A stretch of 64,000 nt of DNA from Ulota crispa. Taxonomy: Eukaryota; Streptophyta; Bryopsida; Orthotrichales; Orthotrichaceae. The stretch lies in assembly GCA_963920765.1 (NCBI GenBank), contig OY987243.1, positions 26,159,419 to 26,223,418 of the forward strand, given 5' to 3'. Position 1 is the stretch's first letter. Each line of letters begins with the position of its first letter. The notes under the pieces were generated by a model. The model had not been told where the DNA came from. It was given only the letters and a program-made list of their open reading frames with translations, and ran no database searches. Shown piece after piece: positions 29,750 through 49,411 of the stretch. The position numbers were made by a program, and so were the translations under genes.

Positions 29750-32700
29750 ATGACGCGCACGTCTCCTAAGAAGAAGGCCGTGAACGCAGCGTGCGAGACG
29801 ACGACGACGACGACGACGGAGGATTGTTATTCCAAGCAACGAACGGGGAGTGTGCTCTACTCATTCGTGTGTCTCCTCTCGGTTCTGTGTCAGTTTCAGC
29901 GGGTTAGGGTTGGCGAGAGCTTGAGCGACGACGGCGTGGCGTTGCTGGCGGTGAAGCGGAGCATAAGCGTGGACCCGTTCCGGGTGCTGGCGAATTGGAA
30001 CCAGCGGGACGCCGATCCGTGCTCGTGGTGCGGGGTGACGTGCAGTAGTGTGTCCCGGCGCGTGGTGGCGTTGCATTTCCCGGGGTTAGGGTTGTCGGGA
30101 TGCAGGAGCAAGCAGGACTTCACCTGTCAGCTTCACGATGCAGCTCAGCAGGCGATGTCGCGATGCAGCGTAAGCTTAGAAGAACTTCGGAACGCGACTT
30201 GTGCAAGTGGTGATGATCAACCACCGGATTTGTCTCCAATTTGTTATCGGAACGGGTCCGTTGTGTATACGTCGTCGTCGTCGTCGTCAGAGGAGGAGGA
30301 CGGAGAAGACGAGGTGCCGTGTGTGTTGTACGGCGTGTTATCACGGGAGATTGGAAACCTGTCGGAGCTTGTAACACTGTCCTTACCTTTCAATGGCTTG
30401 TCCGGTGAGGTTCCGAAAGAGATTGGGAAGCTGAAGCGACTGGAGGCGCTGGATTTAGAAGCGAATGGATTTTCCGGTGCCATTCCTGTCGAAATCGGGG
30501 AGCTACCTCGGCTGCGTGTTTTGAACCTTGCAAACAATTTGTTCCAAGGAATCATCCCGCCGGAGTTGTCGACGTCGTCCGCCGGTCTTTGTTTCTTGAG
30601 CCTCGCAGGGAACACACTTCGAGATGGAATACCGCCATTTATTAACACTCTGACTCGATTACACTGGTTGTCTCTCTCGTCCAACTTACTGGACGGTGCT
30701 ATCCCCGCTCAGCTCAGCCAATCCCTTGTGCATTTAGATCTGTCAAATAATTATTTCTCGGGTGTTATCCCCTCCGAGCTTGCCAATTGTACACAACTAG
30801 AGTCCCTCTTCTTGAACTCCAACTCCCTGGTCGGGTCGATACCGCCGGAGCTCGGCAGGTTACAGAACCTACAACACCTTCACGTAGATTTGAACAAACT
30901 CTCAGGTTTCCTCCCCCGTGCATTAGGCAACCTTAACCAGCTCTCTTCCTTTGTAATTTCAGCCTCTCAAGGATGCTCATACCGCCTGAATGCGTCGGGC
31001 ATGCCGCACTTCGTCGACGTCCACAGACGCGAACTCAACCGCTTCACCGGCTCGTTTCCTCCCGAGCTGGCACTCCTTCCCAGGATCCAGGTCGTTTGGG
31101 CACCCGACTGCGGACTCACTGGAACCCTACCAGCAGACTGGGGGTTGTGTACAACCTTGGAGATTCTCAATGTGGCTAAGAACGCGCTCACCGGGCAGAT
31201 ACCGCCTGGCTTAGCCGCTTGCGAGAGCTTAACCGTGCTCGACTTGAGCTCAAACCAGCTCACAGGCACAATCCCCGTCAAGCTTCCCATCCCGTGCCTC
31301 GTCGTTTTGAACGTGAGCTCCAACGCTCTGTTCGGAAGCATTTCTGCTCCCCTCGACACCAGTTGCAGCAACCCGTGGCTCCTCTCCCTCAACAACAACA
31401 CTTACTTCACGCCCAAGACATGCTACGGCGTCCCGCACTACGCAACAACATACTCCGAACTCATCTACGTGTCCCACGACTTCAGCAATAACGACCTCTC
31501 CGGCCCGGTTCCGGTTTCTTTAGTAGGCAGCGCGTTGATGAAGAAGCCGACCGCGTACGCCTTGATCCTCTCCAACAACGACCTCAGCGGTACGTTCCCC
31601 GAGGATTTCTTCGCCTTTTGCAACGGCTTTCAGAAACTCGCCGTCAACTTGAGCTACAACCGGCTGGTCGGGGAGCTGCCCTCGGAGGTCGGCGAGTGTG
31701 AAACCCTCGGGTACTTCGACGTGGCAGCAAACCAACTGACAGGCTCCATTCCAGAGACCACAGGTGCCCTTCCTAACCTCGTCATTCTCAACCTTTCCCG
31801 CAACAAGCTTCATGGCAGCATTCCTTACCAACTCGGAGGGTTGCAAAACCTAGAAGGCTTGTTCCTCGACAACAACCTCTTCTCCCAGTCCATGCCAGCG
31901 TCGCTCGGCAACCTAACCAGCCTCGTCATGCTCGACCTCTCCTTCAACGCTCTCAATGGCAGCATTCCTCCGGAACTCGGTAACTTGACTCACCTCCGGT
32001 CTCTTCTCTTAAACCACAACAGTCTCTCGGGTTCTATACCTAAAGAGCTCAGCAGGCTCACTGCTTTAGACCAGCTCAACCTGTCTTTCAACAACCTCTC
32101 CGGACAGTTCCCCATCTTTGGCAACTGGGGGGGTTTATGCAGTAGTTTAGTAGTCATGGGAAACCCGTACCTGCTCCCTTGTAGAGTAGCCACTGCTCCA
32201 AAATCTTTACCTATTCTCTCATCCCCTCAACCCGGGTTACCTCCAAACGCCCCGTTCCAGGAAGACTCTCGAGACGGGCCTCGGTTCAACTCGATTGTAG
32301 TTGCAGCCATCACCTCGGGATGCGCCATCGGTGTGGTCCTCCTGGTTCTGGGGCTCCTGTTCCAGTGCACCAAGCAGCAGTACCCCAGATTACAACCCGG
32401 GAACGAAGGTCGCAAAGTGGTGGTCACCTTCACCAACATCAACTTCCACTTGACCTACGAGAAGCTGGTGCGTGCAACCAGCAACTTCGGTTTGGACAAC
32501 CTGATAGGAACCGGCGGGTTTGGAGCGACGTACAAGGCGGAGTTGCGACCGGGGCTGGTGGTGGCGGTGAAGAGGCTTGCCATTGGGAGGTTTCAAGGAG
32601 TGCAACAGTTTGACACGGAGATTCGCACTCTGGGCAGGATCAAGCATCCCAACTTGGTTACGTTGATCGGGTACCATGCCAGCGAAGAGGAGATGTTTCT

Positions 32701-33709
32701 GATTTACAACTACTTTCCTGAAGGCAACCTGGAGACGTTGATTCATTTTGGTGAGCGAGGGAAGGGGATGGAGTGGAACATGCGGTACAAGATTGCTTTG
32801 GACCTGGCCCGGGCGTTGGCGTACTTGCACGACGAGTGTGTTCCTCGCGTGTTGCACCGGGATATTAAGCCTAGTAATGTGCTTCTGGATGGTGATCTGT
32901 GTGCTCATCTCTCGGACTTTGGCTTGGCTCGGTTGCTTGGCGATACTGAGACGCATGCCACTACCGACGTGGCTGGCACCTTTGGGTACGTTGCTCCCGA
33001 GTATGCCATGACTTGCCGGCTTTCTGATAAAGCTGATGTTTATAGTTATGGTGTGGTGTTGCTGGAGCTCTTGTCTGGGAAGAGAGTGCTGGATGAGACG
33101 TTTTCGAGCTATGGCGATGGGTTCAATATTGTTGGTTGGGCTACGCTTCTTATTCATAACCATCGGCCTCAAGAGGTTTTTAGTGCTGGGCTTTGGCAAG
33201 CTGGGCCGGAGCGGGAGCTTTTGAGTGTGTTGTATTTGGCTGTCGAGTGTACCGAGGAGAGCACGTCTGTTCGACCCCCCATGCGGCAGGTGGTTGAACG
33301 CTTGAGATCCTGCCATCCCCAACCTCAACCCCAACCTCAACCCAGATATCAACCTCAACCTCAATCCAGATATCAATCTCAACCCCAGCCTCAACCTCAA
33401 CCCCAGCCTCAACCTCAACCCCGAAATCAATCTCAACCCCAATCTCAACCTCAACTCCAACCTCAACCTCAACCTCAGTCTCTACCTCAACCTCAACCTC
33501 AGTGTCTACCTCAACCTCAACCTCAACCCCAAAATCAATCTCAACCCCAATCTCAACCTCAACTCCAACCTCAACCTCAACTCCAACCTCAACCTCAACC
33601 TCAGTCTCAACCTCAACCTCAACCCCGATATCAACCGGAGCCCCAACCTCAACCCAGGTATCAACCGCGTCCCGAACAGCCGCAAGCCACTCAGCCATTG
33701 CCATCGTAA
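29750..33709 (+). CDS. RPK2: LRR receptor-like kinase, RPK2/TOAD2 type, with Pro-Gln tail
   Basis: One open frame of 1319 codons. Order: N-terminal leader, LRR N-cap ([13 protein letters not shown], then [19 protein letters not shown], residues about 57-95), a Ser/Glu insert about 170-195, roughly twenty LRRs interrupted by an irregular island near 590-650, transmembrane helix about 848-871, kinase about 905-1185. Kinase residues are intact: P-loop GTGGFG 920-927, Lys941, HRD Asp1038, DFG Asp1056, and an [20 protein letters not shown] segment. Phrases [16 protein letters not shown] and LTEGYHAS-like motifs agree with RPK2, a plasma-membrane kinase for meristem and anther signalling in Arabidopsis (family knowledge). 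Residues about 1189-1319 are a Pro-Gln repeat not known to me in RPK2. Start: Met at 29750 gives a 33-residue polar leader before a weak hydrophobic stretch. An alternative joins 29639-29701 to 29900 across a GT-AG intron, giving a clean signal peptide. Confidence 0.93.
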   Translation: MTRTSPKKKAVNAACETTTTTTTEDCYSKQRTGSVLYSFVCLLSVLCQFQRVRVGESLSDDGVALLAVKRSISVDPFRVLANWNQRDADPCSWCGVTCSSVSRRVVALHFPGLGLSGCRSKQDFTCQLHDAAQQAMSRCSVSLEELRNATCASGDDQPPDLSPICYRNGSVVYTSSSSSSEEEDGEDEVPCVLYGVLSREIGNLSELVTLSLPFNGLSGEVPKEIGKLKRLEALDLEANGFSGAIPVEIGELPRLRVLNLANNLFQGIIPPELSTSSAGLCFLSLAGNTLRDGIPPFINTLTRLHWLSLSSNLLDGAIPAQLSQSLVHLDLSNNYFSGVIPSELANCTQLESLFLNSNSLVGSIPPELGRLQNLQHLHVDLNKLSGFLPRALGNLNQLSSFVISASQGCSYRLNASGMPHFVDVHRRELNRFTGSFPPELALLPRIQVVWAPDCGLTGTLPADWGLCTTLEILNVAKNALTGQIPPGLAACESLTVLDLSSNQLTGTIPVKLPIPCLVVLNVSSNALFGSISAPLDTSCSNPWLLSLNNNTYFTPKTCYGVPHYATTYSELIYVSHDFSNNDLSGPVPVSLVGSALMKKPTAYALILSNNDLSGTFPEDFFAFCNGFQKLAVNLSYNRLVGELPSEVGECETLGYFDVAANQLTGSIPETTGALPNLVILNLSRNKLHGSIPYQLGGLQNLEGLFLDNNLFSQSMPASLGNLTSLVMLDLSFNALNGSIPPELGNLTHLRSLLLNHNSLSGSIPKELSRLTALDQLNLSFNNLSGQFPIFGNWGGLCSSLVVMGNPYLLPCRVATAPKSLPILSSPQPGLPPNAPFQEDSRDGPRFNSIVVAAITSGCAIGVVLLVLGLLFQCTKQQYPRLQPGNEGRKVVVTFTNINFHLTYEKLVRATSNFGLDNLIGTGGFGATYKAELRPGLVVAVKRLAIGRFQGVQQFDTEIRTLGRIKHPNLVTLIGYHASEEEMFLIYNYFPEGNLETLIHFGERGKGMEWNMRYKIALDLARALAYLHDECVPRVLHRDIKPSNVLLDGDLCAHLSDFGLARLLGDTETHATTDVAGTFGYVAPEYAMTCRLSDKADVYSYGVVLLELLSGKRVLDETFSSYGDGFNIVGWATLLIHNHRPQEVFSAGLWQAGPERELLSVLYLAVECTEESTSVRPPMRQVVERLRSCHPQPQPQPQPRYQPQPQSRYQSQPQPQPQPQPQPQPRNQSQPQSQPQLQPQPQPQSLPQPQPQCLPQPQPQPQNQSQPQSQPQLQPQPQLQPQPQPQSQPQPQPRYQPEPQPQPRYQPRPEQPQATQPLPS
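33315..33695 (+). repeat. CCTCAA hexamer array coding the Pro-Gln tail
   Basis: Near-tandem copies of CCTCAA/CCCCAA with interspersed TATCAA and TCTCAA fill the last 380 coding bases of the receptor kinase. Frame is kept because the unit is six bases long. The long minus-strand frames opposite it are a by-product of the repeat. Confidence 0.9.
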
Positions 33710-34416
33710 TCTACGGTGAGAGTTTACATATCTTGGTCGTTTTCATTTGGCCCCCCAGTTTTGGAATTCCTTGTATTGATGGAGAATTTATTTCAAATTC
33801 TAGCCCCAGTGAGTGTTTATTTGCCCAGACAACTGATATCTCCCTGTACAGTTTCTTTTAATTAAACACATGTCGTTGTCTTGTTGGCTCATCCATTTTT
33901 TTCTCTTTCGTGACCATTTTTTTTTGTCACGTGTGGAATTGGGAGGTTTCAAAGCTCGGTGCCTTGTTTGCTAGTAAAGGTACATTGCAAGTAAATCCGT
34001 TTGTGTATAGGAAAAATACATGTTATATGTTATGTGTATTGGAATAGTTTTTTTCTTTGCTTTTTTTTTTTTTTTTTTTTGCCATATAAGATAGTTAGAA
34101 TGATATACATGATTTATTTAAAACACAAAATATTTACACAAGTAAAGTTGTTCTTAAGTGATTTTGGAGTCCTAAAATACTTGTGCTTCACCATTGTATT
34201 TGTAGATTTTAGCTCGTACAAACAAACATGTGTTAATCAAAATACGTATCCAAGAAAATGCAACATCTTTCTTAATTGTGGCTTGTTGTCAAGAATTGTT
34301 AAGAAACTCCAAGTTCCATGAGAATCACTTTAATTATCCTATAAACTTCTTCATGGCAACCGTGGCCTTGCGGTGAGAGGAGTTTGATTTGTCCTTGCAT
34401 TACTACTGAGGCTATT
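33710..34416. other. 3' flank of the receptor kinase gene
   Basis: Probable 3' UTR, with AATTAAAC near 33860 as a possible polyadenylation signal; a T run lies at 34061-34080. No gene recognised. Confidence 0.4.
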
Positions 34417-34831
34417 AGAGCATCCGCAATCCAGCGTGGGTTAATACCGGTGCGATTGTACTCTCACGGTGGGTCTTAGGTTGAGAACTGCAAACCTGGT
34501 CCAATGCACCTTGCATGTGGGACATGATCTTGAAGGGGACAGCAAAATTTAACCCACACTTGGTAGTTTCATTGTTCTTCAAGAGTTTTTCAAATTGTTT
34601 TGAATATTTGTGTCAAAGCAATGATGACTACTTTGCAAACCAAAAATAGAAATTTTCTCAAAAATATATTTGACAAAAGTTTGACAAAAACAAAATTTAG
34701 AGTCTTGCTACTTGTGTGTGCATTGGATCAAAGGAGCAAGTGTGCTACCCACGTCAATCAAGACAACCCAACAAGGCTCAATAATTGCAGCTAACCAAGC
34801 TTGATGCAAGCTCTAGATTGAGGATGCCCTT
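34417..34831. mobile_element. MITE-like element with GAGCATCC ends (415 bp)
   Basis: Left AGAGCATCCGCAATCCAGC; right, reversed, AGGGCATCCTCAATCTAGAGC. Such GGGCATCC-type ends are common in plant hAT-like MITEs (inference). 34832-35130 is featureless. Confidence 0.5.
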
Positions 34832-35134
34832 AGGTTTGTCAAATTTTCAAAGAACTTTATCCTAAAATTCACCCAAAGTTTTTGGGTGATTGCTTGTATA
34901 GCTAAGGTAGGTGTACCCGTAAGCCTAGAAATAAGGGTTTTGGAGTAAGTAAAACACTTGACTAATTTTGAAAAAAATAGTGTAAGTTAGGAAATGGAAA
35001 TCAAAAATATTGGCATCAATTTCAAGGTTCCAACTCCAAGCATTCGTTCACAAAGATTTTTCAAAGTCCAAAATCATTGAAATTGTAGGAACCATGTGTA
35101 AGAGATGCTAAAAACAAGGCTTGTTGGTTCTTAA

Positions 35135-36034
35135 CCCTTTAAGGACCATGCGACCATATTTTGGTCACTAGGAGTGGTTTTTGGCATGTAGGTTGAAATC
35201 ACTCAATAATTTGGAATTTGGTTTTGAAGTACGCATGTGATGACAAGAATTCTGCATCCATCTAAAAAATAACAATGCAATTGGGTATGTGAGTTGATAA
35301 ATAATGGTGTTTATATGGCATGGCTTCAAAATATGTATCCAATTTTTGTCAAAGATGGATCAAAGCAACAACACAATACATCAAGTATGCAAGAAGAATG
35401 TCAAATCTCAATTGCACAATTCTAAAGAATTTTAAATTGCTTAAGAAATATGCTTGTATTGTTTTCATATATGGTAGTAGTATAATTGTAGTATTTGAAA
35501 ATCTACTAAAATGTTGTTGTCATTTTGGGCTTTAAAATTTGTCATCCTACATTAAAGGCCAATTCTTGATTGTTTTCACCAATTGGATTTTCCAAAATAA
35601 TTATCAAATTTCTTGTAGAACCATTTTAGGGTGGCAAAGAAAGTGGGTTTTTTGACCCTTTTTGTCCACTTAGCTACACCTCGTGATTGCTATTTTTGTC
35701 TATTTTGTGTGAAACTAGTCTTGTTGGAAAGGTGGGAAACCCTGCTTTCTAGAAATGTAAGGCTCTTCTCAATCAAAGCTTGCATGAAAGGTTAACATTT
35801 GAAACTAAACAAGAATGAAACACAAGAGATTTTTGGTATATGGCTCACTCAATCATTATATTGTTTCACCTCCAACTCTAGCTGAAATTTGGTGCTTTAC
35901 AATAAACAAAGTGTACTTCCCATTTGTACGGTTGGATTATTGAAAATGGGTCCATATTTGAGTTAATTGCACATCTAAGCTTATAGCCCCTGTTTTTAAT
36001 GGATTCTGTGAAAATGGGTGTGGTTGTTAAAGGG
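35135..36034. mobile_element. piggyBac-like element K (900 bp)
   Basis: Exact TTAA at 35131-35134 and 36035-36038. Ends CCCTTTAAGGACCATGCGACC and, reversed, CCCTTTAACAACCACACCC. Inverted relative of element G along its length; a frame at 35320-35535 is similar to the frame at 15232-15477 in G. Confidence 0.8.
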
Positions 36035-36038
36035 TTAA

Positions 36039-37046
36039 ATAGTGAGATGGGTACTCATAACCGTCATGGAGTCACCCACAACCATCACTTTGTCACCCAT
36101 AACTATCACTTAAATACCCATATCACTCAAGTACCAATAACCACCTTGACTTTTTCAATGACGCCCATGGATGCGGCTACCTTACTTACAAAGCTTCACA
36201 AACCATTTGATAACCATTGTCACTCCTCCTACATAACTCCTTCCCCTTTTCCGCATCCCACCATCTTACTTCCCAACCCACATGCAATCATGTCCTACTT
36301 GTCACAACGTGCTCTCATCAAGCATGTCTAGGAGATGCTTTTCTACAAGCTCTTCAATGTGCAATTTGCAGGTCACATTGGTGGAAGGGAGGGACCCCTA
36401 TGAGATCACTCAATAACTTTTTGTTAGAAGGGGCCATACCTTGTTTGAGTTACGAAGCACCTCCCACCTTGAGAGGTGCTTGGTAGATGTTATTTTATTT
36501 GATAACTTGTTAAAGTTATTTAATTACAATATGAACTCACCTTGGAGTTTTTAGATGAAAAACTTTGAGGTTTGACATCCCATATTGTTGCTTTTGATTT
36601 ATCTATCAAAGGTTCTATGACCAATATAAAGTAATCGGAAATAATTTTGTTTCATTCACAAATAGTCTTGGTTGCATGGCAAAGTTTTTCTAACTTTTTG
36701 TTAAGCTGTTTTTAAGAATGCACCAACGTCTTCAATGATAGCATTATACTAAATATTTTTTGTTCGTGTAGATTTTTCAAGCTTTAATGGTAGAAAGATC
36801 CTTCAAAGTGTTCAATTCATGCTCATAGGAGCAAATGGCTACACAAAGCATTTTATTTGTTTTGAACATGATATTACAAAACACTAAATAGATTGGCTAT
36901 AAATGGCCATGTATTTTATAGTGTGCAAAATGTATAGATAAAGCAAAAAGCTACCATAAGAAACATTATTATAGATGGAAATGAATAATTGATATATTAG
37001 AGTGCCATATGTAATTAAATTTGGACTATTCATGTAATTTTAGATT
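36039..37046. other. Intergenic, degenerate ACCCATAACCATCACTT repeats
   Basis: 36050-36140 contains several degenerate copies of ACCCATAACYATCACTT. The overlapping frames 35999-36331 and 36217-36486 show no motif. The rest is featureless. Confidence 0.35.
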
Positions 37047-37461
37047 GGGAATTGATACACATACCAGCCCTTCTTGATTATTCTACCACACCCTACTATA
37101 TTGTCAATAGTTATAGTATTAAAATAGGTGTGGACCATGGGAAAAACATCACTAATTTGAAAATACAACTTGACATTGAAATTGTAACTTTAATTCTATT
37201 TTTTAGTTTTAGATCTAGCTCATTTTATTTGCTAAAAAATCTAAATTATATTTAGTTCAATTTAGATTTGTTTAAGTGATACTATAAGCAAGATTAAGAG
37301 TTGAAAAAAAAATCAAAACAACATCTTCTATATCAAGTTGTATTTTCAAATTAGTGATATTTTGCCCATAGTTCACACCTATTTTAATATTGTAGATATT
37401 GACCATATAAAGTAGAGTGTTGTAGAATAGTCAAGAAGGGGTGGTACATGTACCAAATCCT
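37047..37461. mobile_element. FB2-like foldback, divergent copy 3 (415 bp)
   Basis: Starts GGGAATTGATACACATACC. The two arms pair through GTCAAGTTGTATTTTCAAAT-type text (37150-37170 against 37330-37350) and ACACCTATTTTAATA. Its core differs from the other FB2 copies. Confidence 0.6.
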
Positions 37462-38836
37462 TTTAGATTTTTTGTGCAAAACATAAGGAGCTTTTCCAAT
37501 GTTGAATGATATGTATCTTTGAATATTCTGAACACATCTGTCAATGTTTTGCACACATCTCTAATATATATCACACATCAAAAAAAATCTCTACATGTGT
37601 CCTTTAATGTTTTGCATTTCAGTTACTATTCTTGGACTTTGCAAAGTCCAAGTTCAGTTTAATGTCGAAATTCTCAATTATAAAAGAGGAACAGTTTTGT
37701 TACATCTAAGGTTTATATGAAGTATTCTTTTCTTAGGCATCAATTGCAATTAGTCTTTTCGGCTCCAAATTAAATGGGTAGTTCTGCTTTTTATAAATAG
37801 TAGTATTTTTCGTATAAAAAAACTTTTGATGTACACAACTCTTTTACATGATTTTAATGTAGTAACAGTAGAAGCCAACAATAAAATAAACAAGAATTTT
37901 TTCTCTTTAGACTATGTGCATTTGTACTCAACTAAAGAAGTTCTCCATAAAAAATTTCCTTACGCTAAAGAATTAGATGTACCATTCTCATTTTTTAAGT
38001 GCTAAATCCTAAAAAAAAAGCTCACAAAACATGGATGGTGTTTTATTATTGTGTCCTATACCCCCTAAAGATTTCAAGAATTTGGAAGGATAATTAAAAG
38101 GTTCAAGAATTTGGAAGGATAATTAAAAGGTTCAAGAATTTTCATTTTTTTAAATAAGTCATTACATATGAAAAAATTAATACTTTCAAATGTGGCAATA
38201 AAATAACTTAGAGTTCATATTGTTTTGTGTTCGTAGCTTTAATGAATTCAGCCTACCAGAGTACATAAAATTCAAAACATAAAAGTGTAAGTTTGAAATT
38301 TATACAAAATATTGGTATATTTTTTTTCCACGTGCTTTTAAATAGTTCAATTATTTTCTGTTATTTTAAATTCAAATTTGAGCATATAGATCATTTCTAA
38401 AAAACATAAGTAACATCTCTAATTCAATGCAAATTTCAAAAATTGAAGAAGTCATATGGTATAGTATATATAGGTTTGGCTCTAAACTTGTTGGACAATT
38501 AAGTGTAGAAGCTTGCCAGGAGATTTATCTCAAATCCTACAAACACAAAGGACTTTTGACCACGGACTTGTTTTTGGAATTGTCAATTTTTTGTTGTTCA
38601 CATTCTAAATGGAGGGACCAGTCCACATTTGTTTAAATTTGTCAAATTTGTTGCCAACAAGCTCCATTTTGCCAAGAAAAAGATGCCTTGTTTTTTACCA
38701 TTTGAACATTTCACAATTTCTATCTCCTATAAGCACTTTTTTTGTACAAATAAGCTTATTGTTAATGCTCACAAATACTCCTTCATCCTCTTTAGATTGT
38801 TGGACCAACATTGAAAAATTTCTTGTCCTCATAAGG
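37462..38836. other. Intergenic with a 29-bp tandem repeat at 38073-38141
   Basis: TTCAAGAATTTGGAAGGATA is the start of a 29-base unit present 2.4 times at 38073-38141. Open frames at 38427-38636 and 38609-38839 lack motifs. Confidence 0.4.
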
Positions 38837-39217
38837 TAGGAGGTTCTAAAAGCATTTGGGTTGTAAAAGCGTTTGCAGTTTAGGAACAATTGACATTTTT
38901 GTTCAAAGATCTATTACTGTTATTGATGAGTTAGGAGGTGGGTTTAACAAATTAGGCTAACTTGCTAAGCCCACCTAACCAGGGCATTTTTTTCTGGCAA
39001 ACTGTTGCCAAACTAGCGAAAAACTAACAGGTTTCCGCCAGTCTAGGACAGTCCCTCCATTTTTTTTCTAATCCTCTCTTGACATGTAGAATCTGGCGAA
39101 CGAAAAAAATGCGCTGCACCTAACTCATCAACAACGGTAATAGATTTTTGAATTAAAATATTAGTCATTCCTAAGCTGCAAACACTTTTACAGCCCGAAC
39201 GCTTTTAGAACCTCCTA
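38837..39217. mobile_element. MITE-like inverted-repeat element (381 bp)
   Basis: Left end TAGGAGGTTCTAAAAGC, right end exactly its reverse complement over 17 bases. The pairing continues, imperfectly, for about 100 bases including CTATTACTGTTATTGATGAG. Confidence 0.75.
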
Positions 39218-39354
39218 TCTTGATAATTCTTCCTGGCAACTTTTCCCATTTGTCCTTAACATGCTTAGGCTCTCAAAGTGATTCATTTAGACAAAACAAA
39301 ACAATTTTGTCACGGTAAACCTTTCCCAATCTTTTGCACAAAATAAAGCATAAC

Positions 39355-40214
39355 TTAACTGGAGTCCACAATGTGTTCTTCCACAGTCTCAACAAGCTTC
39401 TTTGTTGCCTCTTTGCTCCATGTGCGATCATCCTCACCACCACCATGAGCTGGTAAGGGCCAATTTTCACGGACGCTAAACCCGCATGCCCATCTAAGCT
39501 GACCCAAGCAAAATGAAGAAAATATCTTAAAATGTTCAAAATGCGTAGAGTTCAAAAATGCAATTTTAGATTTTGGGTCCAATTTTGGGTACAATGCCTC
39601 CAGGGATGTAAGATAGGAACTCCCATAAGTGTTAGTGTTCCCATAATCTTCACTTTTGAAATCTTGAAAAATCTGTGGAAATGAATAGATATAATTACAA
39701 GGATATACAACATGTGAACATGAAATCATAGTGTTAGTGATGGGTGCAATGGGAGTTTGCTCTTTAAAAATTCACAACTTATTCTCACAGTATCCAAATA
39801 ATACATTTAAAAGTGCAAACTTATTATCATTTTTGTTCCTAATAGAATCCTGTAACTTGCTAATTGTTTATTAATAGTCATCATGTTCAAAACCCTTAGT
39901 TTTGACGTTTATAGGTGCTCCTACCTTAGTTTGACTTGGCTGGACGTCCAGGTCGGACACTCGGACCCCTCCAGCCCACCACCACCAGGAGCTCTCAAGT
40001 TTAACGGGGCTTGTTGCGTTCCTCTGTGGGCTTGACTGACGTCCACCTCCTTCTGCCCTGTTGCCGACCTCCTCCTTGCTGGCTCCCTCCTTGTGTGCCT
40101 GTGCCGTTGCTCTTTCTTCTTCCCTCCCTTGCTTGCACAGATTCTTCGCTGCTGCGTCTCCTCTTCAACATCTTCTTCTTCAAAATTATATTCATCTTCA
40201 CACTCCTCAATCAA
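39355..40214 (-). CDS. Candidate two-exon gene or gene remnant, divergent from the PTAR1-like gene
   Basis: I do not recognise this. A purine-rich frame at 40214-39925 (acidic EDEYNFEEEDVEEE, then basic KKKEQRHRHTRR) ends at a fair donor AAG/GTAGGAG. An in-phase acceptor at 39493 opens RWACGFSVRENWPLPAHGG, then DRTWSKEATKKLVETVEEHI and a stop at 39355-39357. The second exon has a plausible helical look, possibly MYB/SANT-like, which is speculation. No convincing start was found: the only nearby ATG (40254) gives 15 codons before a stop. It lies about 200 bases from the PTAR1-like start, so they could share a bidirectional promoter, or this is a decayed gene. Confidence 0.3.
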
Positions 40215-40324
40215 ACAAATTAGCTAAGTAGCCTGGTTGTCGATGCTCTGCCATGACTAGGTTTTGAGAAGGGAGAGAAAGAAGGTGTGAGATGAGAGAG
40301 AGTGAGTGTGTTGTTATGAGCAGG

Positions 40325-40334
40325 TTTAGGGTTT
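40325..40334 (+). promoter_or_regulatory. Telo-box (TTTAGGGTTT) upstream of the PTAR1-like gene
   Basis: Located 84 bases before the start codon. Telo-boxes are common near transcription starts of plant housekeeping genes (established knowledge); function here is inference. Confidence 0.45.
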
Positions 40335-40417
40335 GGTGGTTATGAAGGGGGAGGTTCAGCTGCAAAACGTGTGTGAATGTGTTAATTGCATTGCAGGTAA
40401 AAAGCAACACGCAAGAG

Positions 40418-47712
<7,295 letters not shown>

Positions 47713-47976
47713 AATTTATTGCGGTACCAAAAGAAAACCAAAACAAGCATGGCTCTGGTAAGGAATGTTGTAACTTGACGAGCATTGCCACTTATGCTCA
47801 CTAAACATAATTGACACATCAAATATGGATTGATACATATGAGGGGTTTACAAAAAAGGCCTTACCAAGACACTTCGATGTTCACTTAGGTGAATCCTCG
47901 TTTTGAATTGATGTTTTCAATGGGGTTCTTTTTTGTCTTCTACTACAAATGTGGTGGCTTGTGAATAGTTCAAAAC

Positions 47977-48376
47977 TAAGGTAACTGTACCCATACGCGA
48001 GCAATTATGGGTTTAGGGTACTTCAAGGTCTCGGAAATTCAGGAAAAAATTCTGTAGGGTTAGACTTTCAACAAGCGTAATTTTTGTGGAAAAGGATATT
48101 GTAGATTATTTTATATAAAAGGGCAAAGTTGCAACTCATAGGGTCCTTATTAGCAACTCTAGACTATCCTTGAAATTGCTTGAATGTGTTCCTATACATG
48201 TATTTGACGGTTCCAATCCCGACCCTCCCAAACTAGCTCCTAATCTGACACGTGGTAGTATTTGCTTGTGCAAGTGACATTCACTGCTCCACTTTGGGTT
48301 CAAGAGTGTGTGAAAAAACACCCTAAATGTAGAATGCGACATTGGGGATTGCTCAGGTATGGGTACGGTTACCTTA
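47977..48376. mobile_element. MITE (400 bp) with AAGGTAACTGTACCCATA ends
   Basis: Left TAAGGTAACTGTACCCATAC; right, reversed, TAAGGTAACCGTACCCATAC. An interrupted relative lies at 28507-29236. 47713-47976 is the 3' flank of PTAR1. Confidence 0.75.
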
Positions 48377-49411
48377 TAACATGGAAATGTGTTCAATAAA
48401 AAATTGGAAATCAGAAACAGTGTTTTGGTAAGTTTCTTGCCGATTCCAATGCAGCATGGAAAGTTGGCCTTTCATCATGAATGATGTGTGGCTGGGAAAG
48501 TTCAAACTTCTGGGGCCATTTTAATTTTAAAAGACTCATTGTGTTTGAGTGTACATGGGTATTGATGCCCTTAGGTTGAGAACGTGCCTCTTTGACAAAT
48601 CATACGTGGACAGCAAGGCCTAAACTAAAACTTAGATATGTTCTATAGTTATCACTATAACTTAAAACACAACTTCGTTCGAAAGTCTAAAGGAATATGA
48701 AATCCTAAATGTTTGGGGATGGTCATCCATTTGTGGCCACAAAATCAGCTTAATATTTTATTTATTTATAAATGTGGATATAATTTAACAATGTAATGTA
48801 GGATCCTATAAAGATAGTTCGATGTAAAGATTGTAACGAATTTAATGTAAAGATTATAATGATCGACCAAATTGTTAAATGAGCTTCTCAAGAAGAATTA
48901 AAAATATTTGTATCTAAATTTCTTCATGATAAAGTTTTTTAAAGAATTGAATTTGCTTAGATGCAAATGAAATGTATTTTTTGTACAACAAATTTTAAAG
49001 GATTTTATGCCATTCTGTAGAAGATGTTTTAGATTGAGACAAAACCTTACTTAATGATCAAATATTAATAACAATTGGTTATGCTATGGGAGGCAATGTC
49101 CTTGTAGCACTTGCTCAGTGTTTGGGTAAGATAGTCTACCTACTCAAACTTCTTCAGTGTAGCTTCTTTATATGCAAAGCCTCCTCCCCATGCACTCGGG
49201 AGATAAAGAAATTCCAACCTCCATGTTATCTGCCTTTTCGAACTTATTGTACAAATTTTGAGGTTGGTTGTGCCATTTAGCAACTTTTAATTATATTGAC
49301 TATTGTGGATGTGCTCAAGAACATATTGTTTTAATTTGTGTTCCTATAGAAATCCTTCAAGAATGAAGATTGATCTTGAAGCAATTGGACCTTTAGCATT
49401 ACAATTAATAT
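48377..49411. other. Intergenic, nothing recognised
   Basis: AT-rich; a short frame at 49086-49280 has no motif. Confidence 0.35.

Noticed and set aside
33315-33695. CRISPR-like array
   Set aside because: Units are six bases with no spacers and encode a Pro-Gln tail; the context is a plant nuclear gene.
32390-33704. Minus-strand frames of 360 and 174 codons opposite the receptor kinase 3' end
   Set aside because: They are produced by the codon structure of the kinase and by the CCTCAA array read backwards ([11 protein letters not shown]-like protein); no domain.
34350-34400. tRNA- or SINE-like string (CAACCGTGGCCTTGCGGTGAG)
   Set aside because: Resembles a pol III A box but no B box at suitable distance was found.
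35999-36486. His/Thr-rich frame after element K
   Set aside because: Its start lies inside the transposon end and the composition comes from a degenerate ACCCATAAC repeat.
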